DNA of 24,072 nucleotides, taken from contig PEYP01000067.1 in the NCBI GenBank assembly GCA_002774315.1, positions 1 through 24,072 on the forward strand. Direction: 5' to 3'. Source of the stretch: Candidatus Stahliibacteriota bacterium CG08_land_8_20_14_0_20_40_26. Lineage in GTDB: Bacteria; Hydrothermota; UBA3073. How positions within the stretch are numbered: position 1 is the stretch's first letter; each line of letters opens with the position of its first letter. The notes under the pieces are model-generated. The model ran no database searches, was not told the origin of the DNA, and worked only from the letters and a program-made list of their open reading frames with translations. Position numbers and translations under genes: made by a program. This document shows, in pieces, positions 13,825 through 21,480 of this stretch.

Positions 13825-15375
13825 TTATTTTACCTCTACACGGATTTTTGCCCTTAACTCCTCCATTAAATTTTTGGTTATTTCCTTTTTCTGTCTCTCC
13901 TGTATTTCTTTTATTATCCACCCTCTTACCTCATCCAATGGTTTTGTCCGCGCCTCTTTTCGGTCTTCAACCTGTATTATGCACCACCCAGATGATACAT
14001 GGAATGGAGAAGTAATTTTATTTAGATGGACAGAGAATACCTTCTGGTCAAGTTCTTTATGCTGTCCTTTGGTTATCCACCCCAGATTGCCGCCTCTTGC
14101 CTTTGATGAATGGGTGGATACCTCCTTCGCTACCTTTGCAAAATCTTCTCCTTTCTTTATTCTTTCACTTGCTATTTTTGCCTCTTTTTCCGTTTTGCAT
14201 TCTATAATTTTTACCCTTGCCCTTGCTTTCTCCTGAAATATTTTTATATTGTCTTTGTAGTAGGACTTTATCTCATCATCCTCGGGTTCTGTGACTCTTG
14301 CGTCTGTTTCATTCTGACGGTACTTTCTGACTATAATACTCATCTTTGTCTGTTCCAGAGTTCTTGCTACCTCAGGATTTTTATGTATCTTGTGTCTTAT
14401 TGCCTCCATAGGAAGTAATACCTCGTATATAATGTAATTGGTAAGAAAGTTTTTTATATTTTCTGGGTCATCGAAGGGTGGTCTTCTTCTTTGCTCTGCA
14501 ATCTTTACAAATTCATCTGCCGTGATATTTCCTGCCTTTGATATGAGGACAATACTACCCGGCCCACAGGATGATATATCCGGTAATCCAGATTTGGCTG
14601 TTGATTTTGCAAGAGTATTGACCACATCCTCGTTAAATTTTATATTTGCAAGTTTCTTGAGATGCTCCAGGAATGCTATTGAAAGTTCCCTCTCCTCCAT
14701 CCTGCTGAGGGTACTTTTTATCCTTTCCTGTTCATCCTTATTTAATTTTGCTCCCTCTTTGTATTTTATGTCTTTCACCTTTATAATTACCCAGTTTTCA
14801 CCTGATTTAAACAGAGACGAGATTTTACCCTTACCGAGTGAGAAGATTACTTCTTTTACATTGGGTTCTATCCTTGCTGTATACGGTACCCAGCCGAGGT
14901 CTCCATCCTTTTTTGCGGTTCTCTTATCTTCCGATTCTTTTCGCGCAATCTCTCCAAAGTCCTCTCCCTTAGAGAGTCTTCTGTATATCTGCTTTGCCTT
15001 TTCTTTGTCTTTTATAGATATTATTCCTGCATTTACTTCTTTGTTGGATTTATTCCAGTATCTCTTTATCATATATGGATGTATGCGAATTTTGTCTGTC
15101 ACGACCTTCTTGTACAATTCGCGCACTGTCGTTGCCTTTTCATTTCTTTCTATTTCAGTCTTAACAAGTTCCAGATATCCCTTATCTAGTGCGTCTTCAT
15201 ACATCAATGCCTCTTCTACCAGTTCGTTAAGTGCGTCTTCCCTGCTCATACCTCTTGCCTGTCTATCAGCAACATCTTCTTCTCTTAAGATGGTATTTCC
15301 GACCTTTGCTACCCATTCTTCCTGGACACAACCAACAAGAATGAATACCACAACCAGTGCAAGCCACCTCTTCAT
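13825..15375 (-). CDS. Large lipoprotein foldase with two parvulin domains
   Basis: A 516-residue protein with signal MKRWLALVVVFILVGC (cysteine 16). There are two PPIC-like domains. The first, about 95-205, contains GEDFGEIARKESED and KKDGDLGWV. The second, about 375-490, contains GEDFAKVAKEVSTHSSKARGGNLGW and the closing IIQVEDRKEA. Between them is a helical segment (about 215-365) that resembles a second chaperone-type domain, as if two PpiC-like proteins had been joined. It is first in the foldase operon. GGGAGG precedes the ATG, and a TTGGAA-N16-TATAAT promoter sits just upstream. Likely role: anchored periplasmic folding factor for envelope proteins. Confidence 0.86.
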   Translation of the reverse strand: MKRWLALVVVFILVGCVQEEWVAKVGNTILREEDVADRQARGMSREDALNELVEEALMYEDALDKGYLELVKTEIERNEKATTVRELYKKVVTDKIRIHPYMIKRYWNKSNKEVNAGIISIKDKEKAKQIYRRLSKGEDFGEIARKESEDKRTAKKDGDLGWVPYTARIEPNVKEVIFSLGKGKISSLFKSGENWVIIKVKDIKYKEGAKLNKDEQERIKSTLSRMEERELSIAFLEHLKKLANIKFNEDVVNTLAKSTAKSGLPDISSCGPGSIVLISKAGNITADEFVKIAEQRRRPPFDDPENIKNFLTNYIIYEVLLPMEAIRHKIHKNPEVARTLEQTKMSIIVRKYRQNETDARVTEPEDDEIKSYYKDNIKIFQEKARARVKIIECKTEKEAKIASERIKKGEDFAKVAKEVSTHSSKARGGNLGWITKGQHKELDQKVFSVHLNKITSPFHVSSGWCIIQVEDRKEARTKPLDEVRGWIIKEIQERQKKEITKNLMEELRAKIRVEVK

Positions 15376-15398
15376 ACAACCTCCCTGGTATAATGTTT

Positions 15399-15426
15399 AT
15401 TATACCTGATTACACCGATTTTCCAA
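15399..15426 (-). promoter_or_regulatory. Promoter for the foldase operon
   Basis: On the minus strand TTGGAA (15426-15421), a 16-bp spacer and TATAAT (15404-15399). Transcription would start near 15392, giving a leader of about 17 nt that includes the GGGAGG ribosome binding site. Confidence 0.6.
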
Positions 15427-15629
15427 AAGATTACACAGATTAGAATATAATTATCTTTACTTGGCAACTTTTATTACCTTAAGTTCTTTTTCTATTTGAT
15501 ATCGTAATCCTTCTTGCTCATCAGATATCCCGATCTTTATAGGATGTCTTTAGTAAAATGTTATGTAACTCAAGGCTTCAGCTTGATGGCATATTATAAC
15601 ACAAAAGGGAAAAAATGTCAAGAAAAATG

Positions 15630-16094
15630 TTATCTCTGTTCCAATACCGTTCTTACAATAGAAGATGCTACCTTCTCTGCCAGAGATTGTACGCCATCGT
15701 CTTCCGTGAGAGAGCGGTCATATGTTACCCATTCCTTTAATGTTCTTTCCCATATGCCTTCACTATTACTTTTCTGGTAAGAGAGGTTAAGTTGAACATC
15801 AATTCTGTATTCCTTGATGTTTTCATACTCATCAAATGTAAAAGGTCTGTTCTCATAATCGGTGATAACTACTGATAGGACAATCTCTGCTCCACTCTCC
15901 ATAAGTTTTATCCTGCCGTCTCTTATAAATTCATCTACTGTATTCTGGTAGAAGATGTCGTTCAATTCATACCTCAGGGTATTGTTGGTAAAGGGATTTA
16001 TTGTTATACTCTTGTACTCCACCGTGGCAAATCCCCTGAAACTGTATATACAGCCGCTCAAAAGTATAGGTAGTATGAATAACCCCTTTTTCAT
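15630..16094 (-). CDS. lptE: LptE-like LPS-assembly lipoprotein
   Basis: A 154-residue lipoprotein (MKKGLFILPILLSGC, cysteine 15) beginning CIYSFRG, followed by a YKSITINPFTNNTLRYELNDIF pattern and a DGRIKLMESGAEIVLSVVITDYE strand pair. These are features of the LptE family and related proteins. LptE plugs the LptD translocon in the outer membrane for lipopolysaccharide insertion. The family is divergent, so the call rests on overall pattern and lipobox rather than invariant residues. The start overlaps the stop of the nucleotidyltransferase gene by 4 nt, a frequent sign of coupled translation. The LptF/G gene nearby supports the pathway. Confidence 0.75.
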   Translation of the reverse strand: MKKGLFILPILLSGCIYSFRGFATVEYKSITINPFTNNTLRYELNDIFYQNTVDEFIRDGRIKLMESGAEIVLSVVITDYENRPFTFDEYENIKEYRIDVQLNLSYQKSNSEGIWERTLKEWVTYDRSLTEDDGVQSLAEKVASSIVRTVLEQR

Positions 16095-17260
16095 TTTAAC
16101 TGATTGTTCGTTATTATGCTTTTGGCGTATTCAAGTTCTTCCTTTCTGGTGGGAAGTCTGCCATCCAGTTTCTCCCATTTTACCCTTAGCAGTATCTCCC
16201 CGACAAGTTTTCCTTCGCTAATGCCTAAATCTTTTATATCTTCTCCAGTAATTTCTAATTTTACAGGTTCAATTTCTTCTAAGTATGTGAATACTTTATC
16301 TTTTACATCCTCTTTTACACCAATATATGCAAGTGAATGTGGCGGAAATCCATGGAATATTGTATATAGTTCTCCCCTTCCTTTACTTTTCTTTAATAGG
16401 GGGATTTTTTCAAGCAGGATTTCTACGGCATTCAGGTATTTTCTTTCCCTTCCTGTTAATATCTTCCTGTTATGACAGCCATCAGTGAGGGCCATAAAAT
16501 AAAGGGGTTCTTTTTTTATCCCGAGTTTTGTGGCAAACTCGTCAAGTTCTTCAAAGAAATCCCTATTGGGATAGATTATTCCCAGTTGTTCAAAAATGCC
16601 GAGTTGGGCTATCCTTTCCAGGATATTCCATCTTTTTATCTCCTTGAGACAGAGTGAGAGCTCATTTCTTATTCTTGCGGGAGAAATAGTAAGAAGTACC
16701 CTTTGTTCTATCGCGTCCCCTATAAGTGACCCTGTAATTTGCTCTATCTGGAAATCCAATCTCTCAGCAAATCTCAAAGCACGGAATATTCTCGTCGGGT
16801 CCTCTATGAAACTTTTGCCGTGTAAGGTCCTTATTAGCCCCTTTTTGATATCCTTCAATCCCTGAAACGGGTCTATTATTGTTTTAGTACCTACAGGGAT
16901 TGCCATACTGTTGATGGTAAAATCTCTTCTTGAGAGGTCCTCAACTATACTGCCGGGTTCCACCAAGGGCAATTCCCCCGGTCCAGGATATGTCTCTCTT
17001 CTTGCGGTGGCGATATCTATTCTGAAACCAGATACAAATAGGATAAAGGTGCCAAATTGCGAAGTTTTCTTTATTTTCACCCCAACTTTTTTGCTGAAAG
17101 GTTCTGCAATCTTTTTCGCGTTACCCTCAACTGTGATGTCTATATCCATATTCTCAATACCCAGAATTTCATCTCTCACACACCCACCAACCAGATATGT
17201 GGCAATATCCTCCTTTGAGGCTACCTCCTCTACAAGATTTATAATATCATCCTTTTTCAT
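16091..17260 (-). CDS. CCA tRNA nucleotidyltransferase / poly(A) polymerase family protein
   Basis: A 389-residue class II nucleotidyltransferase that completes or repairs the 3' CCA end of tRNAs. The nucleotidyl-transfer domain has YLVGGCVRDEILG and the metal-binding pair D39 and D41 in MDIDITVEG. RRDFTINSMA, then EDPTRIFRALRFAERLDFQI, form the neck and nucleotide-recognition motifs. A helical tRNA-binding body follows. The protein is not fused to an HD or CBS domain. Whether it adds CCA alone, only CC, only A, or poly(A) cannot be decided from motifs, so no gene symbol is given. It is the promoter-proximal gene of a pair with lptE. No Shine-Dalgarno sequence is obvious. Confidence 0.9.
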   Translation of the reverse strand: MKKDDIINLVEEVASKEDIATYLVGGCVRDEILGIENMDIDITVEGNAKKIAEPFSKKVGVKIKKTSQFGTFILFVSGFRIDIATARRETYPGPGELPLVEPGSIVEDLSRRDFTINSMAIPVGTKTIIDPFQGLKDIKKGLIRTLHGKSFIEDPTRIFRALRFAERLDFQIEQITGSLIGDAIEQRVLLTISPARIRNELSLCLKEIKRWNILERIAQLGIFEQLGIIYPNRDFFEELDEFATKLGIKKEPLYFMALTDGCHNRKILTGRERKYLNAVEILLEKIPLLKKSKGRGELYTIFHGFPPHSLAYIGVKEDVKDKVFTYLEEIEPVKLEITGEDIKDLGISEGKLVGEILLRVKWEKLDGRLPTRKEELEYAKSIITNNQLK

Positions 17261-17316
17261 TTATTATTAGAGACATAACCACAGAGAGCACAGAGATTAG
17301 ACAGATTTCAGATTGT

Positions 17317-17340
17317 GGGCGAATAGCAATTCGCCCCTAC
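17317..17340 (-). repeat. REP-like hairpin with GTAG foot
   Basis: GGGCGAAT (17317-17324) pairs with ATTCGCCC (17329-17336) around AGCA. On the minus strand GTAG (17340-17337) stands directly before the stem. Confidence 0.65.
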
Positions 17341-17355
17341 GGGATTGTTCACCAC

Positions 17356-17373
17356 ACCTGTCTACCGACAGGT
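17356..17373. repeat. Dispersed palindrome (ACCTGTC-TACC-GACAGGT)
   Basis: Identical to 3309-3326: a 7-bp stem with a 4-nt loop. Confidence 0.7.
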
Positions 17374-17415
17374 AGAAAGGGCACAAAGGGCAGATTACAG
17401 ATTGTAGATTTTAGA

Positions 17416-17470
17416 TTGTAGGAGGGACTTCCCAGTCCCGATAATCGCGGTTAGGAAACCGCTCCTACAA
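17416..17470. repeat. Compound REP/BIME element predicted to form a three-way junction
   Basis: Outer stem TTGTAGGAG (17416-17424) with CTCCTACAA (17462-17470). Inside are two 6-bp hairpins: GGGACT/AGTCCC (17424-17439) and GCGGTT/AACCGC (17447-17462). The outer-stem GTAG gives each hairpin a GTAG foot, one on each strand, as in a REP pair. Confidence 0.75.
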
Positions 17471-17588
17471 TTACCTAATTACTCAATAACCCAATAACTC
17501 AATGACCTGATAACCTAATTACCCAATTACCCAATAACCAAATTACCTAATGACCCAATGACCTAATTACCCAGTAACCCAATTACCA
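17469..17588 (+). repeat. Tandem octamer array, 15 units
   Basis: Fifteen contiguous, in-phase 8-bp units with consensus AATNACCY (for example AATTACCC, AATAACCC, AATGACCT). Position 4 varies among T, A and G, and the last two positions vary. Units are diverged from one another, so the array is old or under weak constraint. Confidence 0.85.
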
Positions 17589-17617
17589 TATCTTATCTGC
17601 GACAATCAGCGTTAATC

Positions 17618-17633
17618 CCTGCCTACCGGCAGG
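17618..17633. repeat. Dispersed palindrome (CCTGCC-TACC-GGCAGG)
   Basis: A 6-bp stem with a TACC loop. It is a variant of the palindrome at 3083-3100 with compensating changes in both arms. Confidence 0.7.
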
Positions 17634-17693
17634 CAGGTGCGTCCAATTTTTCTATATTTTAACACATTTTTTTCAAAAATGCAAACTTTTTTA

Positions 17694-17722
17694 TTGACAA
17701 AATGCGTTTTTTCTGGTATTAT
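17694..17722 (+). promoter_or_regulatory. Promoter for the glycosyltransferase-ispD-ispF genes
   Basis: TTGACA at 17694-17699, a 17-bp spacer and TATTAT at 17717-17722. Transcription would start near 17729, about 100 nt before the first ATG. Confidence 0.7.
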
Positions 17723-17828
17723 ATATTAACCCAGGATTATGCATTGATAAACACGAGATTGTCACAAGGGTAGAAATCTGGTTAATTGGTTGTTTTTTGG
17801 AATCCCAACTAACAAACTAACCAACTAC

Positions 17829-18560
17829 ATGCGAACTCTTGTAATCATACCTACATACAATGAGATGGAGAACATATCTTCTGTGCTTTCCAGGGTTCTT
17901 TCAATAAAAGATGATATAGATATTCTCGTCATTGATGATAATTCAGCCGACGGTACTGGGGAGTATGTAAGAGAATTATCCAGAAAGGAGAGACAGGTAA
18001 AATTGCACACACGTCCTGCTAAACTCGGACTTGGAACTGCATATATTGAGGGTTTCAGATATGCTGTAAGGGAGGAATACGACTACATATTTGAGATGGA
18101 CGCCGATCTTTCACATAATCCGGATGATATTCCAAGATTTCTTGAGACAATAAAAAATGCAGACCTTGTTGTCGGTTCGAGATACTTCGATGGGGTATCT
18201 ATAGTAAACTGGCCAATATCCAGACTTCTCCTTTCCTACTTTGCAAATATGTATGCGAGGATTGTCACAGGGGTGCCAGTTAAGGATATGACAAGTGGAT
18301 ATAAATGTTACAGAAAGAAGGTTGTCGAGATGCTCCTGAAAGAAAAAATAGTGTCTGATGGCTATAGTTTTCAGATTGAAACAGTCTTCTGGGCATACAG
18401 AAACAATTTTAAGGTGAAGGAACTACCCATTATATTTATTGACAGGGTGGAAGGTAGTTCGAAAATGTCAAAAAGGATTGTATGGGAGGCGTTCTGGGTG
18501 GTATGGAGACTCAGGTTTGTGGGAATGATGCAAAAGGCAAGAAAAGTAGGTATTCGGTAA
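17829..18560 (+). CDS. Family 2 glycosyltransferase, polyprenol-phosphate mannose synthase-like
   Basis: A 243-residue protein starting MRTLVIIPTYNEMENIS. An upstream TTG is in frame but gives a non-family extension. The GT-A fold motifs are VIIPTYNE, DDNSADGT (36-43) and the metal-binding DAD in MDADLSHNPDD. The length and the segment SGYKCYRKKVVEMLL plus FQIETVFWAY match dolichol/polyprenol-phosphate mannose synthases of the short, soluble type. They transfer mannose (or another hexose) from a nucleotide sugar to polyprenyl phosphate at the inner face of the membrane. No C-terminal membrane segments are present, so it relies on peripheral attachment. Its stop codon falls within a short octamer-like repeat. 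Being followed by isoprenoid genes fits a polyprenyl theme. Confidence 0.87.
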   Translation: MRTLVIIPTYNEMENISSVLSRVLSIKDDIDILVIDDNSADGTGEYVRELSRKERQVKLHTRPAKLGLGTAYIEGFRYAVREEYDYIFEMDADLSHNPDDIPRFLETIKNADLVVGSRYFDGVSIVNWPISRLLLSYFANMYARIVTGVPVKDMTSGYKCYRKKVVEMLLKEKIVSDGYSFQIETVFWAYRNNFKVKELPIIFIDRVEGSSKMSKRIVWEAFWVVWRLRFVGMMQKARKVGIR

Positions 18561-18576
18561 TCAGTCATCGGTAGTC
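18556..18576 (-). repeat. Short octamer-repeat array overlapping a stop codon
   Basis: GGTAATCA, GTCATC and GGTAGTC units, reverse-complement relatives of GATNACCY. The TAA at 18558-18560 is formed by the first unit. Confidence 0.4.
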
Positions 18577-18598
18577 AATTAAATCTACAATCTAAGTT

Positions 18599-19288
18599 AT
18601 GCTCGTTTCTACTATTATCGTTGCAGCAGGAAGCGGAAAGAGAATAGGGACTTCCGTTCCGAAGCAATTTCTTGATATAAATGGAATTCCCATCCTCTCC
18701 CTTTCCCTTTTGTACTTTGAAAAAACTGAAATTGTGAATGAGGTAATCATAGTAGCACTCCCGGAATGGATAGATTATGTGAAGAAAAGAATTGTTTTGA
18801 AAGGTAGATTTAAGAAAGTAAGTAGGATTGTAGAAGGGGGAAAACTCCGTCAGGACTCGTTTCAAAATGGGCTTGCCGTTGCAAGTGGAGAGATAATTAT
18901 TGACCATGATTCAGCGAGACCATTTCCCGGGATGCTGGATGTAGATGGAATGGTCAAGGAGTGCAAAAAAGTTGGGGCGATTATCCCTGTTATCCTTGTG
19001 AACGATACGGTAAAGTATGTAAAAAGTGAGAAGATAGAAAAGACGATTGACAGGAGCAATCTCTTCTATGTTCAGACACCACAGGTATTCAAGAAGGAGC
19101 TCTGCGAGAAGGCATACAAACGGGCAGAAGAGGATAGGTTTTATGGAAGCGATACGGCATCACTGCTTGAGAATGCGGGTATACCAGTATTTACAACTTT
19201 AGGGTCTATATTTAACATAAAAATAACTACAAAGGATGACCTTGTAATTGCCGGGCTAATCAATCAGTATTATTTCAGCCGCAGGTAG
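18599..19288 (+). CDS. ispD: 2-C-methyl-D-erythritol 4-phosphate cytidylyltransferase
   Basis: A 229-residue enzyme of the MEP isoprenoid pathway that attaches CMP to methylerythritol phosphate. The N-terminal nucleotide-binding loop AAGSGKRIGTSVPKQFL (from residue 9) is clear. HDSARPF (canonical HDAARPF with A to S), VNDTVKYV and TPQVF cover the remaining substrate contacts, and GSIFNIKITTKDDLVIA is the expected C-terminal signature. It begins 38 nt after the glycosyltransferase stop, probably on the same transcript. No clear Shine-Dalgarno sequence is present. The partner gene ispF follows after a repeat-filled gap. Confidence 0.95.
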   Translation: MLVSTIIVAAGSGKRIGTSVPKQFLDINGIPILSLSLLYFEKTEIVNEVIIVALPEWIDYVKKRIVLKGRFKKVSRIVEGGKLRQDSFQNGLAVASGEIIIDHDSARPFPGMLDVDGMVKECKKVGAIIPVILVNDTVKYVKSEKIEKTIDRSNLFYVQTPQVFKKELCEKAYKRAEEDRFYGSDTASLLENAGIPVFTTLGSIFNIKITTKDDLVIAGLINQYYFSRR

Positions 19289-19297
19289 GTACGCCGA

Positions 19298-19372
19298 GTC
19301 ATTGGGTCATTGAGTCATTGGGTCGTAGCGTCAATGACCTAATGACTTAATTACCTAATAACCTAATTACTA
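19298..19372. repeat. Inverted octamer-repeat array between ispD and ispF
   Basis: The left half has three GTCATTGR units (19298-19321) and a diverged fourth. The right half has five units AATGACCT, AATGACTT, AATTACCT, AATAACCT and AATTACTA (19333-19372). The halves are in opposite orientation, so the transcript can fold into a long imperfect hairpin in the ispD-ispF gap. Confidence 0.7.
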
Positions 19373-19399
19373 TTTCTATCTGCGTCCCAATAAAATGTT

Positions 19400-19852
19400 A
19401 TGCGTATTGGTATTGGATATGATATTCATAAATTTACCCCGGGAAGGCCACTCATATTAGGGGGTATTGAGATACCTTATAAAATGGGACTTCTTGCCCA
19501 TTCTGATGGCGATGTACTGCTCCATTCAATAGGTGATGCAATACTTGGTGCATACAGCATGGGGGACCTTGGCAGACATTTTCCCGATACGGATGAGAAA
19601 TGGAGAGGTATAAGCAGTGCTTTTATTCTGGAAGAGATAATGAAAATGACAGGCGCAAATGTAGTGCATATGGACTCAGTAGTCGTATGTGAGACGCCGA
19701 AATTGTCCACCTACATTAAGAAAATGAGAGAGAGAATTGCAGGCATAATGGATGTATCTCTTGATGCTGTATCAGTAAAGGCAACTACTGAGGAAGGACT
19801 TCTCTTGAGAGGAGAGGGAATTGCAGCGTACTCAGTTGTTCTCTGCTCCTGA
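19400..19852 (+). CDS. ispF: 2-C-methyl-D-erythritol 2,4-cyclodiphosphate synthase
   Basis: A 150-residue zinc enzyme that closes the cyclodiphosphate ring in the MEP pathway. It shows the full family pattern: GIGYDIH with metal ligands D8 and H10, LGGIEIP, AHSDGDVLLHSIGDAILGA with H34 and metal ligand H42, GRHFPDTDEKWRG, and KATTEEGLLLRGEGIAA near the C-terminus. In the last motif E-E-G replaces the usual T-E-K/G, a mild variation. Normal length for the trimeric single-domain enzyme. It is downstream of ispD with an inverted octamer array between them, so expression could be uncoupled from ispD by that hairpin. It converges with tatC across 24 nt. Confidence 0.96.
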   Translation: MRIGIGYDIHKFTPGRPLILGGIEIPYKMGLLAHSDGDVLLHSIGDAILGAYSMGDLGRHFPDTDEKWRGISSAFILEEIMKMTGANVVHMDSVVVCETPKLSTYIKKMRERIAGIMDVSLDAVSVKATTEEGLLLRGEGIAAYSVVLCS

Positions 19853-19876
19853 TGTATTGGTATCCAAGAAGTATTC

Positions 19877-20569
19877 CTACCTTCTTGTTATCTTTGCAAA
19901 GAGAATACTCAAGAGATAAAGTCCTATTATGGGCAAAGAGACCAAAAGAAGGGTTATCGGGTCCACTGTTGGGGTTATAATGGCGGCAAATACAAGTATT
20001 ATTATTACTGTATACCTCCACTTTGACAGAAGCAATTCCGTATCTACAATACCGGATCTTGCAAGGTAAAATGTTATTACCGGTACCTCCATTACACTTC
20101 CAGACCCTATAATTAAAAAGATCGAAAATTTGAGAAAGTTATTTATCCCTATCGTCTCTTCGGCTATTCCTTTCCCAAATGAGAATAACACCTTCACAGC
20201 AAGAGGAAGTAGAAATCTGTATCCCAGATATGCACCCACACCAAATGCTACCACCCCAAACAAAACGAAATAAAAGACAGGCCCCTTCTCATTCTCTAGA
20301 AGGGCTGGCCACAGGAATATAAAGAGATGGAAGAGAAAGAAGGGAAGGGTAACGATGATACCGCTAAAAAGAGAGACATATATACGGGCAAGGAAGGGTT
20401 CAAGTGGTGTAAAGAAATGGAGTGTTAGATTACGAAGCAGAAAGAGAGAGAGCAATTTTGCAGAAAAAAAGTAAGAAATTACAACAGAAATAAAAAAGAA
20501 TATAAGGATGTATATTATTCTCCTTCTCAGTTCCTCCAGATGTTCTATAAGGTCTTTTTTCTCCGTCAT
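19877..20569 (-). CDS. tatC: Twin-arginine translocase subunit TatC
   Basis: A 230-residue integral membrane protein, the signal-binding core of the Tat system that exports folded proteins. It begins MTEKKDLIEHLEELRRRI, with the conserved HLEELR element on the cytosolic side; an alternative ATG nine bases upstream (20578) adds only three residues. Six hydrophobic segments follow, including YILIFFFISVVISYFF, TLPFFLFHLFIFLWPAL and YFVLFGVVAFGVGAYLGY. FLKFSIFLIIGSGSVMEVPVITFYLA, with its glutamate, is typical of TatC. No tatA or tatB gene adjoins it. It lies 110-120 nt after parA. The gap carries low-complexity AACACCGAA-type words. Confidence 0.93.
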   Translation of the reverse strand: MTEKKDLIEHLEELRRRIIYILIFFFISVVISYFFSAKLLSLFLLRNLTLHFFTPLEPFLARIYVSLFSGIIVTLPFFLFHLFIFLWPALLENEKGPVFYFVLFGVVAFGVGAYLGYRFLLPLAVKVLFSFGKGIAEETIGINNFLKFSIFLIIGSGSVMEVPVITFYLARSGIVDTELLLSKWRYTVIIILVFAAIITPTVDPITLLLVSLPIIGLYLLSILFAKITRR

Positions 20570-20688
20570 ATTATACATTTAACACTGAAAATCACCGAAA
20601 GACACTAATTATTCAACACCGAAGAACACCGAAAAGAGATTTTTTATTTATTCCTTTCTTCAGTGACAATCAGTATTATTCAGTGTTA

Positions 20689-21444
20689 TTAGTTATTTCT
20701 TAAAAGAAACTCCTCTGCAAGTTCAAAATAAGCCCTTGCCCCCTTTGACCTTACATCGTAAAGAAGTGCTGGTTTGCCAAATGAGGGTGCCTCTGCAAGT
20801 CTGATATTTCTTGGTATAGTTGCCCTGAGTACGCTGTTTTTGAAGTGTCTTTCAACTTCTCCCCTTACTTCTCTCGAAAGCAGGGGTCTCATATCAAGCA
20901 TCGTAAAAAGAATACCTTCTATATCAAGATTTGGGTTCAGGGAGTTCCTTATCCTGGTTATAGTAGAAAACAACCTCGACAAACCTTCCATAGCATAGAA
21001 TTCGCATTGAATAGGCACAAGCACAGAGTTTGCTGCAACAAGTCCATTTATAGTAAGTAGTCCGAGTGAAGGTGGGGAATCTATAAATATATAATCGTAA
21101 TCATTCCTCACGCTGTCTATTTTTGATTTGAGTATACTCTCCCTGTTTTTCATATCTACGAGTTCTACCTCTGCGCCAGCAAGTGAAAGTGAAGAGGGGA
21201 CAAAAAACAGGTATGATAATTCAGTCGGTATGATAGCATCTTTAATGTCTGTGTTTCCTATGAGTACATCATATACGCTCTTGCGTGCTTGTCCGCTTAG
21301 TCCGGTTGTCGCATTTGCTTGCGGATCTATGTCAACCAACAATACCCTCCGTTCTGTTACTGCAATAGAGGCTGAGAGATTGACAGCTGTTGTGGTCTTT
21401 CCAACGCCTCCCTTTTGGTTTGCTATTGAGATAACTTTACCCAT
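20689..21444 (-). CDS. parA: ParA/Soj-family chromosome-partitioning ATPase
   Basis: A 251-residue ATPase with the deviant Walker A motif ANQKGGVGKTT (K11 and K16), the switch I aspartate in VDIDPQANAT, and Walker B DYIFIDSPPSLGLLTI. The length and lack of an N-terminal helix-turn-helix indicate a chromosomal Soj-type rather than plasmid P1-type ParA. It binds DNA non-specifically as an ATP dimer and is stimulated by ParB. It follows rsmG by 36 nt, the common rsmG-parA order. However, no parB gene follows; tatC does. The cognate ParB is presumably elsewhere. Confidence 0.93.
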   Translation of the reverse strand: MGKVISIANQKGGVGKTTTAVNLSASIAVTERRVLLVDIDPQANATTGLSGQARKSVYDVLIGNTDIKDAIIPTELSYLFFVPSSLSLAGAEVELVDMKNRESILKSKIDSVRNDYDYIFIDSPPSLGLLTINGLVAANSVLVPIQCEFYAMEGLSRLFSTITRIRNSLNPNLDIEGILFTMLDMRPLLSREVRGEVERHFKNSVLRATIPRNIRLAEAPSFGKPALLYDVRSKGARAYFELAEEFLLRNN

Positions 21445-21480
21445 AGTAAGATTGTAGTTACAAATTCAAATCTGTAAATC

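Larger units (their letters stand above)
17261..17693. other. Repeat-rich divergent intergenic region
   Basis: More than 400 bases with no gene. In order it holds low-complexity ACACAGATTA-like words (17270-17310), a REP-like hairpin (17317-17340), a CTGTCTACCGACAG palindrome (17356-17373), a compound two-hairpin element (17416-17470), a 15-unit octamer array (17469-17588) and another palindrome (17618-17633). Divergent genes lie on both sides, so promoters for both must sit here; only the plus-strand one is clear. Confidence 0.75.

Noticed and set aside
14438..15409. A 323-codon open frame on the plus strand
   Set aside because: It is antisense to the large foldase gene, whose lipobox and parvulin motifs are clear. 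The antisense product is a serine/phenylalanine-rich sequence with no recognisable domain.
17469..17588. CRISPR array
   Set aside because: The repeat is an 8-bp tandem unit without spacers, and no cas gene is present.
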